DNA of 64,000 nt from Rhodoblastus sp963748385 (GCA_963748385.1 CAVVIQ010000010.1:124001-188000), one strand, 5' to 3'; positions 46,209 through 56,056 are shown, counted from the first letter of the stretch. Notes: generated by a model from the letters alone, not told the origin. Numbers and translations are program-made.

Positions 46209-47710
46209 GCCCGGCAGGCCTCCATTTCGCAACCGGCCTCGCCGGCGCGCGCGCCGAGCAGCGCCGAAAAATCCTGCGCGGCGAAAGGCGCGCCGAAACA
46301 GGATCCCTGCGCCCGATCGACGCCGACGCGCCGCAGCGCCGGCAAAAGCTCCCGCGACCCGACCTCGGTTGCGCGCAGGACCGGCGCCTTGCCGGTCGCG
46401 CGTTCAATCCGCGCCCGCAGATCGCGCGCCCGCTCCACGTCCGATCGGTCCGGGATCGGAACGCGCAGCGCGTCGCCCCAGCCTTCCTTGAGGGCGCGCA
46501 GCAGAACCGGCCAGTCGGCCGCCTCGGCGGCGGCGTCCCGCGGCGGCCCAAGGTCGATGACCCAGCGAGGCCCAAAGGGCTTCAAGGAATGCGCCACCTT
46601 TTCCAACCGGCCGGCGTCCGCGCGCATGTCGTCGATGGGGACGAGGAGATCGAGCGGCGGCAACTTGATCCGGGAATCGGCGACAAGGGGCGCCAGGCGC
46701 AGGATCGCCGCCTCGACGCCTTCGCCGCCACGGCCGAGGCGCAAGGCGACGCGGAACGCCCGCTCGGCGTCTTTTGTCCGCTCCGCGCAGGCCAGCGCCG
46801 CCCGCAAGGCCTCGGGATCGCGAAGCTCTGCTTCGTCGGCGCCGCGCAGCAGCTGCGCACCGGCCAGCGCCCCGCTGGCGAGATCGACCAGGGGCGCGAG
46901 CCGCCAGCCCTCCCCGGCGGGCGTCTCGAGGGAGGTTTCGGCGGGCGAAATCTCGCGCATCGCCTGAATCGCCTCGCGCAGGCAGGCGGCGGCGTCCTGC
47001 CCCGGGCGGGGCAAGGCCGATCCGGCGCGCAGCGCCGCGATCACGCCGAACCGCTCGCGAAGCCCCGCAAGCCGGCGCAACAGCGCCCGCGCGTCTGCGG
47101 GATTGGCGACCTCCTTCTGCACCACGGCGTAGCGCGAGGGATCGAGCCGGACGACAAAGTCGCCCTCGCGCAAATGGCCGCGCAAGGCCGCGGAAAAATC
47201 CGCGGGCTGGCCGACGGGGGCGATCTCGACGACATGGATGGCGTAGCCGCGCTCGCCGCAACGCTCGAGCAGAGCGCGCATCTCGGCCGCGACGGGGTTT
47301 TCCTCCTGCGCCGAAGGGGCCGGCCCGGCTGCGGATTGGCTGAGCTTGAGCAGGTTGCGCGCGCGGGCGATGAATTCGAAATGATCGACCGGCGCGCGCA
47401 GGAAATCCGTCGCGCCGCTTTCGAGCGCGCGCAGCTTTTTCTGGCGCTGGCCGCAGACCGTGACCATCATGATCGGCACGCGGCTGGAGCCCGGCTGGGC
47501 GCGGAAGCGGGTGATGAATTCGTCGCCGTCGATCCGGGGCATTTCATAATCGGTGACGATCAGATCGGCGCTGTGCGTTTTCAGCCATTCGAGCGCCTCG
47601 GCGGCGTCGCCGAAGGCGCTGACCGAAACGTTCTGGCCGAGGGAGCGCGCGAGTTGCGTGTAAATCGCGCGATTGGTCGCTCGATCGTCAAGGATGACAA
47701 TGCTGTACAT
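46205..47710 (-). CDS. response regulator with REC, degenerate GGDEF-like and EAL-like domains
   Basis: A 501-residue protein. N-terminal REC (about 1-120) has DD at 8-9 and phospho-Asp near 51 (LIVTDYEMPRIDGDEF), but the usual Lys before the final Pro is replaced (DFLRAPVDHFEFIARARNLL). The middle (about 140-270) resembles a GGDEF fold without the motif. The C-terminus has EAL-like marks, PLVDLASGALAGAQLL and GVDRAQGSCFGAPF, but lacks the catalytic EAL and metal-binding residues, so it probably binds c-di-GMP or a protein rather than cleaving c-di-GMP. It is coupled by ATGA overlap to the RpfC-like kinase. Confidence 0.85.
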   Translation of the reverse strand: MYSIVILDDRATNRAIYTQLARSLGQNVSVSAFGDAAEALEWLKTHSADLIVTDYEMPRIDGDEFITRFRAQPGSSRVPIMMVTVCGQRQKKLRALESGATDFLRAPVDHFEFIARARNLLKLSQSAAGPAPSAQEENPVAAEMRALLERCGERGYAIHVVEIAPVGQPADFSAALRGHLREGDFVVRLDPSRYAVVQKEVANPADARALLRRLAGLRERFGVIAALRAGSALPRPGQDAAACLREAIQAMREISPAETSLETPAGEGWRLAPLVDLASGALAGAQLLRGADEAELRDPEALRAALACAERTKDAERAFRVALRLGRGGEGVEAAILRLAPLVADSRIKLPPLDLLVPIDDMRADAGRLEKVAHSLKPFGPRWVIDLGPPRDAAAEAADWPVLLRALKEGWGDALRVPIPDRSDVERARDLRARIERATGKAPVLRATEVGSRELLPALRRVGVDRAQGSCFGAPFAAQDFSALLGARAGEAGCEMEACRA

Positions 47711-47874
47711 GCCAGAATCCGGTCCCCCGTTTGGAGCCCGGCGCGTTTTTCGCTTTTTTCGTCAAAAGAACGACGCCGCTCGCCAGCGTCCGTCCGCAGG
47801 CTCCAGACAGCCTATTTTCCGACAAACTCATTAAGGTATTGTTTCTGCTAAGATTTGATTTGCCGGTCCTGCGT

Positions 47875-48387
47875 TCAGGGCCAGAACGGCCCCAGCCGGC
47901 GAACGCCGCTTGCGTCGACGCGTCGCGCCGCCTCGGCGAGCCGCGCGCCGCCGACGCGCAGATCGGGCGCGATCTCGGCGAGCGGAACGAGAACGAAGAC
48001 GCGCTCCAGAAGGCCGGGATGCGGCAGGGTCAGCCTGTCGTCGCGCCAGGTCAGCTCGCCATGAAACAACAGGTCGATGTCGATGATCCGCGGCCCCCAG
48101 CGCCGCGTCTCCTCCCGGCCCAGAGCGCGCTCGGTCGCTTTCAGGAGGTCGAGCAGGTCGAGCGGCGCGAGGCTGGTTCGCGCCAGGGCGCAGGCGTTGA
48201 CGAAATCCGGCTGGTCGGTCACGCCCCAGGGCGGGGTGACGTAAAGCGAGGACAGGGCCTCGAAGGCGATTCCCGCCTCGCCCAGCGCCGCGACGGCGCG
48301 GCGCAGATTTTCCGCCGGATCGCCGAGATTGGCGCCGAGGCCGAGGCCAACAAGGCTCCCGCCGGGCGAAATTTCAGGCGCGCTCAA
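47875..48387 (-). CDS. folK: 2-amino-4-hydroxy-6-hydroxymethyldihydropteridine pyrophosphokinase
   Basis: Transfers pyrophosphate from ATP to 6-hydroxymethyl-dihydropterin in folate synthesis, directly before FolP. The 170-residue protein shows GLGANLGDPAENLRRAVAAL, SSLYVTPPWGVTDQPDFVNA and the signature RRWGPRIIDIDLLFHGE, with LPHPGLLERVFVLVPLAEIAPD. Its start overlaps the folP stop by 14 bp, indicating translational coupling. Confidence 0.95.
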   Translation of the reverse strand: MSAPEISPGGSLVGLGLGANLGDPAENLRRAVAALGEAGIAFEALSSLYVTPPWGVTDQPDFVNACALARTSLAPLDLLDLLKATERALGREETRRWGPRIIDIDLLFHGELTWRDDRLTLPHPGLLERVFVLVPLAEIAPDLRVGGARLAEAARRVDASGVRRLGPFWP

Positions 48388-49210
48388 TTTCGCTCCAGAT
48401 TTTCAGGGCGCCGACATGTTCGGCGACGTCATGAACGCGAAAAATCGTCGCCCCACGCGAAAAGGCGCGCAGATGCGCGGCCAGCGTTCCCGCGAGACGA
48501 TTTTCCACCGGCGCGCCGGTCAGGGCGCCAATGAAACTCTTGCGCGAGGCGCCGATCAGCACCGGCAGGCCGTATTCCTCGTGCAGGGCGCCGCAGGCGT
48601 CGATCGCCTGGAGATTCTGACGCAAGGTCTTGCCGAAGCCGACGCCGGGATCGAGCACGATCTTTTCCCGCGCCACGCCGGCTTTTTGCGCGCGCGCGAG
48701 AGTCTCGTCGAAAAAGGCGAACATGTCGGCGACGATGTCGCGCGCGGAATCGATTTCGGCGCAATGATGCATGACGACCAGCGCCGCGCCGCTTTCCGCC
48801 GCGACTTCCGCCAGGACCGGGTCGGCGCGCAAGCCGGATACATCGTTGATCATGGCGGCGCCCAGCGCCAGCGCCCGGCGCGCGACAAAAGACTTGGTGG
48901 TGTCGACCGAGACCGGCAGGGCGACGCGCGCGAGCAGCGGCGCGAGCACGGGCTCCAGCCGCGCCCATTCCTCGGCCTCCCCGACGGGAACATGGCCGGG
49001 CCGGGTCGATTCCGCGCCGATGTCGATGATGTCCGCGCCGGCGACCGCCATGGCCAGGGCATGGTCGAGCGCCGCTTCCGCGGCGACGAAAAGGCCGCCG
49101 TCGGAAAAGGAATCCGGCGTGACGTTCAATATGCCCACGACGACGGGCGCGGCGTTGAAACGGGCGGCGAGCGCGTCGGCCGCGGCCCGGGCTTTGGCGT
49201 AAGGGTCCAT
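48374..49210 (-). CDS. folP: dihydropteroate synthase
   Basis: Condenses hydroxymethyl-dihydropterin pyrophosphate with p-aminobenzoate; the target of sulfonamides. The start at 49210 (MDPYAKARAAADAL) gives 278 residues. Seen: VGILNVTPDSFSDGG, IIDIGAESTRPGH, SVDTTKSFVARRAL, INDVSGL, DPGVGFGKTLRQNL, GASRKSFIG and FRVHDVAEH. It overlaps folK by 14 bp. The folB gene that lies between folP and folK in many alphaproteobacteria is absent here. Confidence 0.96.
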   Translation of the reverse strand: MDPYAKARAAADALAARFNAAPVVVGILNVTPDSFSDGGLFVAAEAALDHALAMAVAGADIIDIGAESTRPGHVPVGEAEEWARLEPVLAPLLARVALPVSVDTTKSFVARRALALGAAMINDVSGLRADPVLAEVAAESGAALVVMHHCAEIDSARDIVADMFAFFDETLARAQKAGVAREKIVLDPGVGFGKTLRQNLQAIDACGALHEEYGLPVLIGASRKSFIGALTGAPVENRLAGTLAAHLRAFSRGATIFRVHDVAEHVGALKIWSEIERA

Positions 49211-49323
49211 TGCGACGTTTGTCCACCGTCGGCTGGGTTGAGCCGGGGCCGGTTCAGGCGCGCGGCGGCGAAGCGCAGCGAGGCCGAAGGGAGCGCGCCG
49301 ACCCGGATCGGACAGGCTGAAAA

Positions 49324-49398
49324 TGGAGCGGGCGATGAGAATCGAACTCACGACATACAGCTTGGGAAGCTGTCGTTCTGCCACTGAACTACGCCCGC
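49324..49398 (-). tRNA. tRNA-Gly (anticodon CCC)
   Basis: A cloverleaf reads on the minus strand: a perfect 7-bp acceptor stem (GCGGGCG/CGCCCGC), D arm with AGTTCAGTGGCAGAAC, anticodon stem CAGCT/AGCTG with loop TTCCCAA (anticodon CCC at 49364-49366), T arm with TTCGATT, and an encoded CCA end at 49324-49326. It lies between folP and dcd on the same strand. Confidence 0.95.
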
Positions 49399-49434
49399 GC
49401 GTCCGAACTCTCTTAGCCAAATCGCCGCTCGCCT

Positions 49435-50544
49435 TCAACGGGGCGCGCGAAAATGTTTCGACAGTTTCAGGCCCTGGGCCTGGTAATTCGAGCCGAGGCC
49501 GGCGCCGTAAAGGTCGCGGGGGCGTTCGGCCATGCGCTCATAGACCAGTCGCCCGACCGGCTGGCTGTCCTCGAGGATGAAGGGCACGTCGTGCGAGCGC
49601 ACCTCCAGCACCGCCCGCGCCCCCTTGCCGCCGTCCTCCGCCATGCCGAATCCGGGATCGAAAAAGCCGGCGTAATGGACGCGGAACTCGCCGACCAGTG
49701 GATCGAAGGGCGTCATTTCGGCGGCGTGGTCGGCCGGCACCACGACCTCTTCCTTTGAGGCGAGAATGTAGAATTCGCCGGGGTCGAGCACCAGTTCGCC
49801 GCCGGGACTGGCGAGGATCGGCTCCCAGTAATCGGCGGCGTCGCAGGAGGCCGGGCGGTCCACGTCGATCAGGCCGGTGTGGCGCTTGGCGCGATAGCCG
49901 ACCGGCCCGCCGCCGAAGCCGGAAAGAGCGATCGATATCGTCACGCCGCCGAAAAAGGACGGATTTTCGATCGAGACCAGTTTTTCGCGCGCGTGAAGTT
50001 CGGCGTGCGCCGCGTCGTCCAGCCGCGCATGGCCGCGGCGGAAGCGGATCTGCGACAGGCGCGAGCCGCCGCGCGCCAGAATTGGGAAGGTGCGCGGCGA
50101 GATTTCCGCATAGAGCGGACCGTGATAGCCGGCCCCGATGGTGTCGAAGGCGCGGGCGCTGTCGGCGATGACGCGGGTGAAGACGTCGATGCGGCCGGTC
50201 GAGCTTTTCGGATTGGCGCTGGCCGCGATGTCGCCCGGCAAGGCCAGGCTTTCCATGAGCTCGGCGACATAGACGCAATTGGTCTCCAGCACCGCCCCCG
50301 GACCGAGGTCGATCTCGTGCAGGGCGTGGCGGGCGATCGCCTCGCCGACGCTGCGCGCGCCGGGCAGAAAACTGGCGCGCATCCGCCAGGCGCGCCGGCC
50401 CAGCCGCAGGTCGAGGCTCGCGGGCTGGATCTGACCCGGCGCCAGCGGCGCGGCGGGGCGGATGGCGCCGCTCTGGGCGAGCGCCGCGATCTGGTGGGCG
50501 GCGAAAACGCCTTGCGCCTGTTTAATCGCCGACGCTGCCGTCAC
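49435..50544 (-). CDS. dcd: dCTP deaminase (long alphaproteobacterial form)
   Basis: Deaminates dCTP to dUTP for thymidylate synthesis. At about 369 residues it is the long form found in many Hyphomicrobiales, with two dUTPase-like halves; GQIQPASLDLRLGRRAWRMRAS, SSTGRIDVFTRVIAD and PLYAEISPRTFPILARGGSRLSQ support the call. The start is a GTG at 50544 with GAGGAGAG 6 bp upstream; an ATG at 50574 gives ten extra residues but has no ribosome site. Divergent from metZ. Confidence 0.9.
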   Translation of the reverse strand: MTAASAIKQAQGVFAAHQIAALAQSGAIRPAAPLAPGQIQPASLDLRLGRRAWRMRASFLPGARSVGEAIARHALHEIDLGPGAVLETNCVYVAELMESLALPGDIAASANPKSSTGRIDVFTRVIADSARAFDTIGAGYHGPLYAEISPRTFPILARGGSRLSQIRFRRGHARLDDAAHAELHAREKLVSIENPSFFGGVTISIALSGFGGGPVGYRAKRHTGLIDVDRPASCDAADYWEPILASPGGELVLDPGEFYILASKEEVVVPADHAAEMTPFDPLVGEFRVHYAGFFDPGFGMAEDGGKGARAVLEVRSHDVPFILEDSQPVGRLVYERMAERPRDLYGAGLGSNYQAQGLKLSKHFRAPR

Positions 50545-50637
50545 GAATCTCTCCTCAGCCTCTTTCGGCCCCATTGCGGAAGGGCGCGCGAGCCTAATGC
50601 AACTTGGTCCTTCGGCAAAGATACAGTTTAAGCCGCG

Positions 50638-50666
50638 TTGACCCTGGCCGGCGCGGGCGCTACAAG
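50638..50666 (+). promoter_or_regulatory. promoter of the metZ leader
   Basis: -35 TTGACC (50638-50643), 17-bp spacer, -10 TACAAG (50661-50666). The predicted transcript start (about 50672) coincides with the first base of the SAM-II aptamer, as expected for this short class. Confidence 0.65.
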
Positions 50667-50670
50667 AAAA

Positions 50671-50729
50671 ACGTGGTCTTTTGAGCCGGCCGGCTTGCCG
50701 CCACGTTAAACAAGAATGCTAAAAGGCCG
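50671..50729 (+). promoter_or_regulatory. SAM-II riboswitch
   Basis: It matches the SAM-II (metA) pseudoknot: P1 stem CGTGG (50672-50676) pairs with CCACG (50701-50705), the loop has tttgagccggccggcttgc, and the 3' strand has gttaaacaag and gctaaaagg. SAM-II binds S-adenosylmethionine and lowers expression of methionine genes in alphaproteobacteria. Here it precedes metZ by about 110 bp. Confidence 0.92.
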
Positions 50730-50760
50730 GATCTGCCCAAAATCGAGCAGCCGGCCTTTT
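50721..50760. terminator. hairpin terminator in the metZ leader
   Basis: The arms AAAAGGCCGG and CCGGCCTTTT enclose an inner CTGC/GCAG stem. Its 5' arm begins inside the SAM-II 3' strand (gctaaaagg), so forming one probably disfavours the other: a transcription attenuator. As a symmetric hairpin it could also stop minus-strand transcripts. Confidence 0.75.
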
Positions 50761-50838
50761 CGCTCTTCGCAGCCATAGGGCGCTCCGCGCCCGTTGGGAT
50801 CGCAGCCCATTGCGCTTCGCGCCCCTGAGGAGTTCGCC

Positions 50839-52046
50839 ATGTCCGCCTATGATCGTCCGCCCCTCGACGCCGCAAACCTGCGTCCGCGCACGAAAATGGT
50901 TCATGGCGGGACGATGCGCTCAGGTTTCGGCGAAACTTCGGAGGCTTTGTTTCTCACCCAGGGTTTTGTCTACAACAGCGCCGAGGTCGCGGAAGGCCGT
51001 TTCACCGGCGCGGACGAGGGCTTCCAGTACAGCCGTTTCGGCAATCCCACCGTCGCCATGTTCGAGCAGCGCATGGCCCTGCTCGAAGGCGCGGAAGCCG
51101 CGCGCGCGACCGCGACCGGCATGGCGGCGGTGACCGCGGCGCTGATGGGGCAGGTCCGCGCCGGCGACCATGTGGTCGCCGCGCGGCAATTGTTCGGCTC
51201 CTGCCTTTACATCGTCACCGACCTTCTGCCGCGTTTCGGGGTGGAATCGACCCTTGTCGACGGCAACGACCTCGATGAATGGAGGGCGGCGCTGCGGCCC
51301 AACACCAAAACGGCCTTTCTGGAAAGCCCGACCAATCCCGCCCTTGGCGTGCTCGACATCGAAGCGATCGCAACAATCGTCCATTCGGTCGGCGCGACTC
51401 TGGTGGTCGACAATGTCTTCGCCACCCCGCTGATGCAGCAGCCCTTGGAGCTTGGCGCCGATTGCGTGGTCTATTCGGCGACCAAACATATCGACGGCCA
51501 GGGTCGCTGCCTCGGCGGCGTGGTGCTCGGCTCGAAAGAGTTCATCGAGGGCCAGATCCACAATTTCATCTGCGCCAGACCGGGCCGTCGCTGTCGCCCT
51601 TCAACGCCTGGGTTCTGCTCAAAGGCCTCGAAACCCTGCCCCTGCGCGTCGCCCAAGCGCAGGACAGCGCCGCGAAAATCGCGGATTTCCTGGCCGGCGA
51701 GGCGAAAATCGCGCGCGTCTATTACCCCGGCCGCGCGGACCATCCGCAACATGAGCTGGCGCGCCGCCAGATGAAGGGCGGCTCGACCATGGCGGCCTTC
51801 GACGTCAAGGGCGGCAAGGCCGAGGCGTTCCGCATGGCCAACGCCCTGGAAATCATAAAGATTTCCAACAATCTCGGCGACGCCAAGAGCCTCATCACCC
51901 ATCCCACGACCACCACCCACCAGCGACTGAGCGAAGAGGCCCGCCAAGCCGCCGGCATCGGGCCGGGCATGCTGCGGCTGTCGGTGGGGCTGGAAGATGT
52001 CGAGGATCTGATCGACGATCTGAAGAGAGGTCTGGCGGCGGTCTAG
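50839..52046 (+). CDS. metZ: O-succinylhomoserine sulfhydrylase (frameshifted)
   Basis: A PLP enzyme making homocysteine from O-succinyl- or O-acetylhomoserine and sulfide. The start at 50839 (MSAYDRPPLDAANLRP) has GAGGAG upstream. Seen: ALFLTQGFVYNSAEVAEGRF, EAARATATGMAAV, the PLP lysine in VVYSATKHIDGQGRC and SPFNAWVLLKGLETLPLR. Near 51568-51576 one base is missing: HNF is followed in the next frame by RQTGPSLSPFNAW, and that frame runs intact to 52046. It is under SAM-II control, which supports methionine synthesis. A sequence error is likely. Confidence 0.94.
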
Positions 52047-52140
52047 TGGAAATATCAAACGTTTGGCGCACCGGGGCGACGACCGCGTTTGGCTCGAAGC
52101 GGCCTTAGCCGCAGTTGTGCGCAATGGTCTCATTATGGCG
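52044..52140 (+). repeat. dispersed repeat, copy B
   Basis: It begins at the TAG stop of metZ (CTAGTGG) and aligns over about 95 bp with 42710-42806. Shared blocks include TTGGCGC, GACCGCGTT, GGCTCGA and GTCTCATTA, in order and with near-equal spacing. Both copies sit in the same orientation right at a gene end. Confidence 0.55.
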
Positions 52141-52271
52141 GCGAGGCGTGGTTCGGGGGCGTCGGCGAATGGCCGCTCAAACTGATGGCCGACCAACCGG
52201 CGAGGGTCGCCTTGCGGCAGAACAGTTCAACACGCGTTGATTGCCCCCTCTTCGATCGTTGACGAAAAAAT

Positions 52272-52298
52272 GCCCCCGGGAAAAAATTTCCCGGGGGC
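52272..52298. terminator. bidirectional terminator downstream of groEL
   Basis: A perfect 12-bp stem, GCCCCCGGGAAA/TTTCCCGGGGGC, with a 3-nt loop. The left flank (aaaaaat) reads as a U-run on the minus strand after groEL, and the right flank has tttt for plus-strand transcripts from metZ. Confidence 0.9.
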
Positions 52299-52338
52299 CC
52301 TTTTCGTGCGTCTTGCGCCTCAGGCTTGATCGAACGCC

Positions 52339-53970
<1,632 letters not shown>

Positions 53971-54022
53971 GATGGTTCAACTCCGAAAGAAAAAATCTTG
54001 GGTTCGCGGAAAGCGTGGAGGA

Positions 54023-54310
54023 TCAGCCGACGATTCCCAGAATGTCGCTTTCCTTCATGATCAACAGCTCCTGGCCGTCAATTTTGACTTCTGTGCCGGA
54101 CCATTTGCCAAACAGCACGCGATCGCCCGCCTTCACGTCGAGCGGGATGAGATTGCCGCTCTCGTCGCGCGCGCCGGGCCCGACAGCGACGACTTCGCCC
54201 TCCTGGGGCTTTTCCTTGGCTGTGTCGGGGATGATGATCCCGCCCTTGGTCTTCTCTTCGCCCTCAAGGCGTCTGAGCACAACCCGGTCATGAAGGGGAC
54301 GGAACGCCAT
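54023..54310 (-). CDS. groES: co-chaperonin GroES (10 kDa)
   Basis: The lid of the GroEL chamber. The start at 54310 (MAFRPLHDRVVLRRLEGEEK) gives 95 residues, the normal size. The mobile loop EEKTKGGIIIPDTAKEKPQEG and the roof/barrel segments (DRVLFGKWSGTEVKIDGQE) are intact. Longer upstream starts would run toward the CIRCE element and are not plausible. Confidence 0.97.
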   Translation of the reverse strand: MAFRPLHDRVVLRRLEGEEKTKGGIIIPDTAKEKPQEGEVVAVGPGARDESGNLIPLDVKAGDRVLFGKWSGTEVKIDGQELLIMKESDILGIVG

Positions 54311-54383
54311 GTTGTTTTCCTTGATTGGAGCCAGAGCACGCTTTGAGCAGGAAAGTGCGCCTCTGGACGGAGGTTTCGACCGT

Positions 54384-54410
54384 TTAGCACTCATCGATCG
54401 TGAGTGCCAA
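54384..54410 (-). promoter_or_regulatory. CIRCE operator (HrcA site) of groESL
   Basis: TTAGCACTC (54384-54392), a 9-bp spacer, then GAGTGCCAA (54402-54410). It differs from the consensus TTAGCACTC-N9-GAGTGCTAA at one base. It lies 74 bp upstream of groES. HrcA binds CIRCE and represses groESL until heat shock; hrcA itself is not in the window. Confidence 0.95.
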
Positions 54411-54662
54411 GAGCCTACCGGCACATGGGCATGCCTTCGGTGTAATTCAAGGCGTGTTCAAATCTGTGTCCGAGGTTTGCGGTATCGCTGAACAGGCTTC
54501 AACTGCGACGCACGCTCGTTTTGCGTCGTCCCGTTAACGGCAGAAAGGCTCAAAGCGATCGTTCGCTCGCGAAAGACCAAGGGCGAAGACACGCCAAAGG
54601 CGGGAATGTCTCGCATGCCGCTCTGCGCTAGCGCTGTTGACACAAGCCGGTGAGAATCGGGA

Positions 54663-54869
54663 TCATTTGGAATGGGCGGAAAGCCAGGCCTCGGCCTCTT
54701 CCAACGAAAAGGAATACTCGTGGTCGGGGACGCCAGAACGCATCCTTGAGCCCTCGGCTACGTTCTTGATGTAAAAGCGGCCATGGCCCTTTCCATGTCC
54801 CCCCTTCTCCAGGTGAAAACCCTTCCGCTCGGCCAGGTGACTGACGCGCTTCTCGTCTGCGTTGCTCAC
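54663..54869 (-). CDS. small hypothetical protein (68 aa)
   Basis: Starts at a GTG (54869-54867) with AGGAG 7 bp upstream, giving MSNADEKRVSHLAERKGFHL. The rest (HGRFYIKNVAEGSRMRSG, YSFSLEEAEAWLSAHSK) is charged and soluble and looks like a genuine small basic protein; the motif HGRFYIKN suggests a short nucleic-acid-binding-like fold, but I assign no function. An ATG 11 codons further upstream lacks a ribosome site. Confidence 0.65.
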   Translation of the reverse strand: MSNADEKRVSHLAERKGFHLEKGGHGKGHGRFYIKNVAEGSRMRSGVPDHEYSFSLEEAEAWLSAHSK

Positions 54870-55341
54870 GATATTGCTCCTGTCGAACCGCCCGAACCCC
54901 ATTCAGGTCGCCGCCGCCGCCAAGGTGGCGCCATGGGTCTGGCCCGAAAGAATAGACCTGATTCGCCGCGCCCGAAACTCACCCCGCTGTTTGGATCGGA
55001 ACCTGTCTATCACTCGGTTCATCGCCCCAACCTCCCTTTTCCATCCTAGTTTGCGCTATCGACGAAGCGCGGGGGAATTGCCGGGTTTCAGCGAAAATTC
55101 CAGGGTCTTAGGGCCGGCGCCGAATTTTCGCTGATGGCGCCTAGCGGCCCCCGCGGGCGGCGACTTTGGACTTCGGCTTTCCGCCGTTCCCGGTTGTGAG
55201 CGACCCCGACCGGCGGATGAAGTTAAGGACGTCCGCGACTTTTGCGGCCGGCTTCATTTCGGGAGGCCCGCCGGGAGCTTGAAAAGACGCCGGAGATCGC
55301 CAACTCTCCAGAAAGGCGTCGCGATTTATGGAGGCGGGTGG
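54870..55341. other. 472-bp divergent gap with a long inverted repeat
   Basis: It lies between the 68-aa gene and a small exported-protein gene on the plus strand. Apart from the inverted repeat at 55088-55134, I see no coding sequence, RNA gene or promoter that I can assign with confidence. Confidence 0.5.
55088..55134. repeat. 13-bp perfect inverted repeat
   Basis: The arms TCAGCGAAAATTC (55088-55100) and GAATTTTCGCTGA (55122-55134) enclose 21 nt. There is no flanking U-run, and it lies between divergent genes, so a terminator is unlikely; a two-site operator or a small mobile-element remnant is possible. Confidence 0.75.
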
Positions 55342-55608
55342 ATGGGTCTGCGTATTCTCGCAGTCGGCGCGGCCCTCGCCTGCGCCTTCGTCCTATCCAG
55401 CCCGGCTTTCGCCATGCGGCGGCTGACGGTGCATCGCCGTCCGGGCGTGCCTTTGCCCTTTTTCGTGACCTCCAACCGTTACTGGCTCTATGCCGGCCCG
55501 ATCCCGGCGCGACGGCGCGTCATTGGCAATTATGATTATGTCCGGCTTGTCGCGGAGCCGGTCGGCAATATCGTCCCCGTCGGCCCCGACCTCGGCTTCG
55601 AATGGTGA
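55342..55608 (+). CDS. small exported protein of unknown function
   Basis: An 88-residue protein starting at the ATG at 55342 with GGAGG upstream. The Sec signal peptide (ILAVGAALACAFVLSSPAFA) is followed by a 64-residue mature part rich in Arg, Pro and Tyr (NRYWLYAGPIPARRRVIGNY). No Cys after the signal and no family I recognise. It converges on a small membrane protein gene. Confidence 0.65.
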   Translation: MGLRILAVGAALACAFVLSSPAFAMRRLTVHRRPGVPLPFFVTSNRYWLYAGPIPARRRVIGNYDYVRLVAEPVGNIVPVGPDLGFEW

Positions 55609-55627
55609 GCCCCGGCGGGGCGGCCTT

Positions 55628-55960
55628 TCAAACGTGGCGGCGCCTGAGCGCCCAGCCAAGCGCGAGGCCGGTCAGCGCGAGAAAAGCGAACACGATCAGT
55701 TGAAAGAACACATTGCTCATCGCGCCGGGCAATTTGCCGCCGCCGCTGGCCTGCGCGAAAAGGTCCGACGCATAGATCGCCTCGGCGACGACGACGGGGA
55801 CGATCCACCACGGCCGCCAGCCGCGCCAGCCGATCAAGGCGGCGAGAAGCAAGGTCGGAAAGGCCAGGCCATCCTGGAAATGGGCGGCGGCGGCGGCGAG
55901 CATGAGCCAAAAGAATCGGGAGACGAGCAGCAAAGGATTCTCCGGTCCCTGCCGCCGCAT
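55628..55960 (-). CDS. small membrane protein (110 aa)
   Basis: Three or four TM helices (LLLVSRFFWLMLAAAAAHF, LAFPTLLLAALIGW, WWIVPVVVAEAIYASDLF and FFQLIVFAFLALTGLALGW), ending in a positive ALRRRHV. The Trp-rich loop (GWRGWRPWW) is notable. It resembles small uncharacterised inner-membrane proteins of Hyphomicrobiales. Nothing in the context points to a role. Confidence 0.65.
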   Translation of the reverse strand: MRRQGPENPLLLVSRFFWLMLAAAAAHFQDGLAFPTLLLAALIGWRGWRPWWIVPVVVAEAIYASDLFAQASGGGKLPGAMSNVFFQLIVFAFLALTGLALGWALRRRHV

Positions 55961-56056
55961 CGCGACGGCGCCCCAAAATTATGTCGAATTAGTTTGCTTT
56001 GAAAGCCCGCGCTTGGGTAAGAAGGCCGCTCATATCCGCAGTTCAAGAGTAAACCC

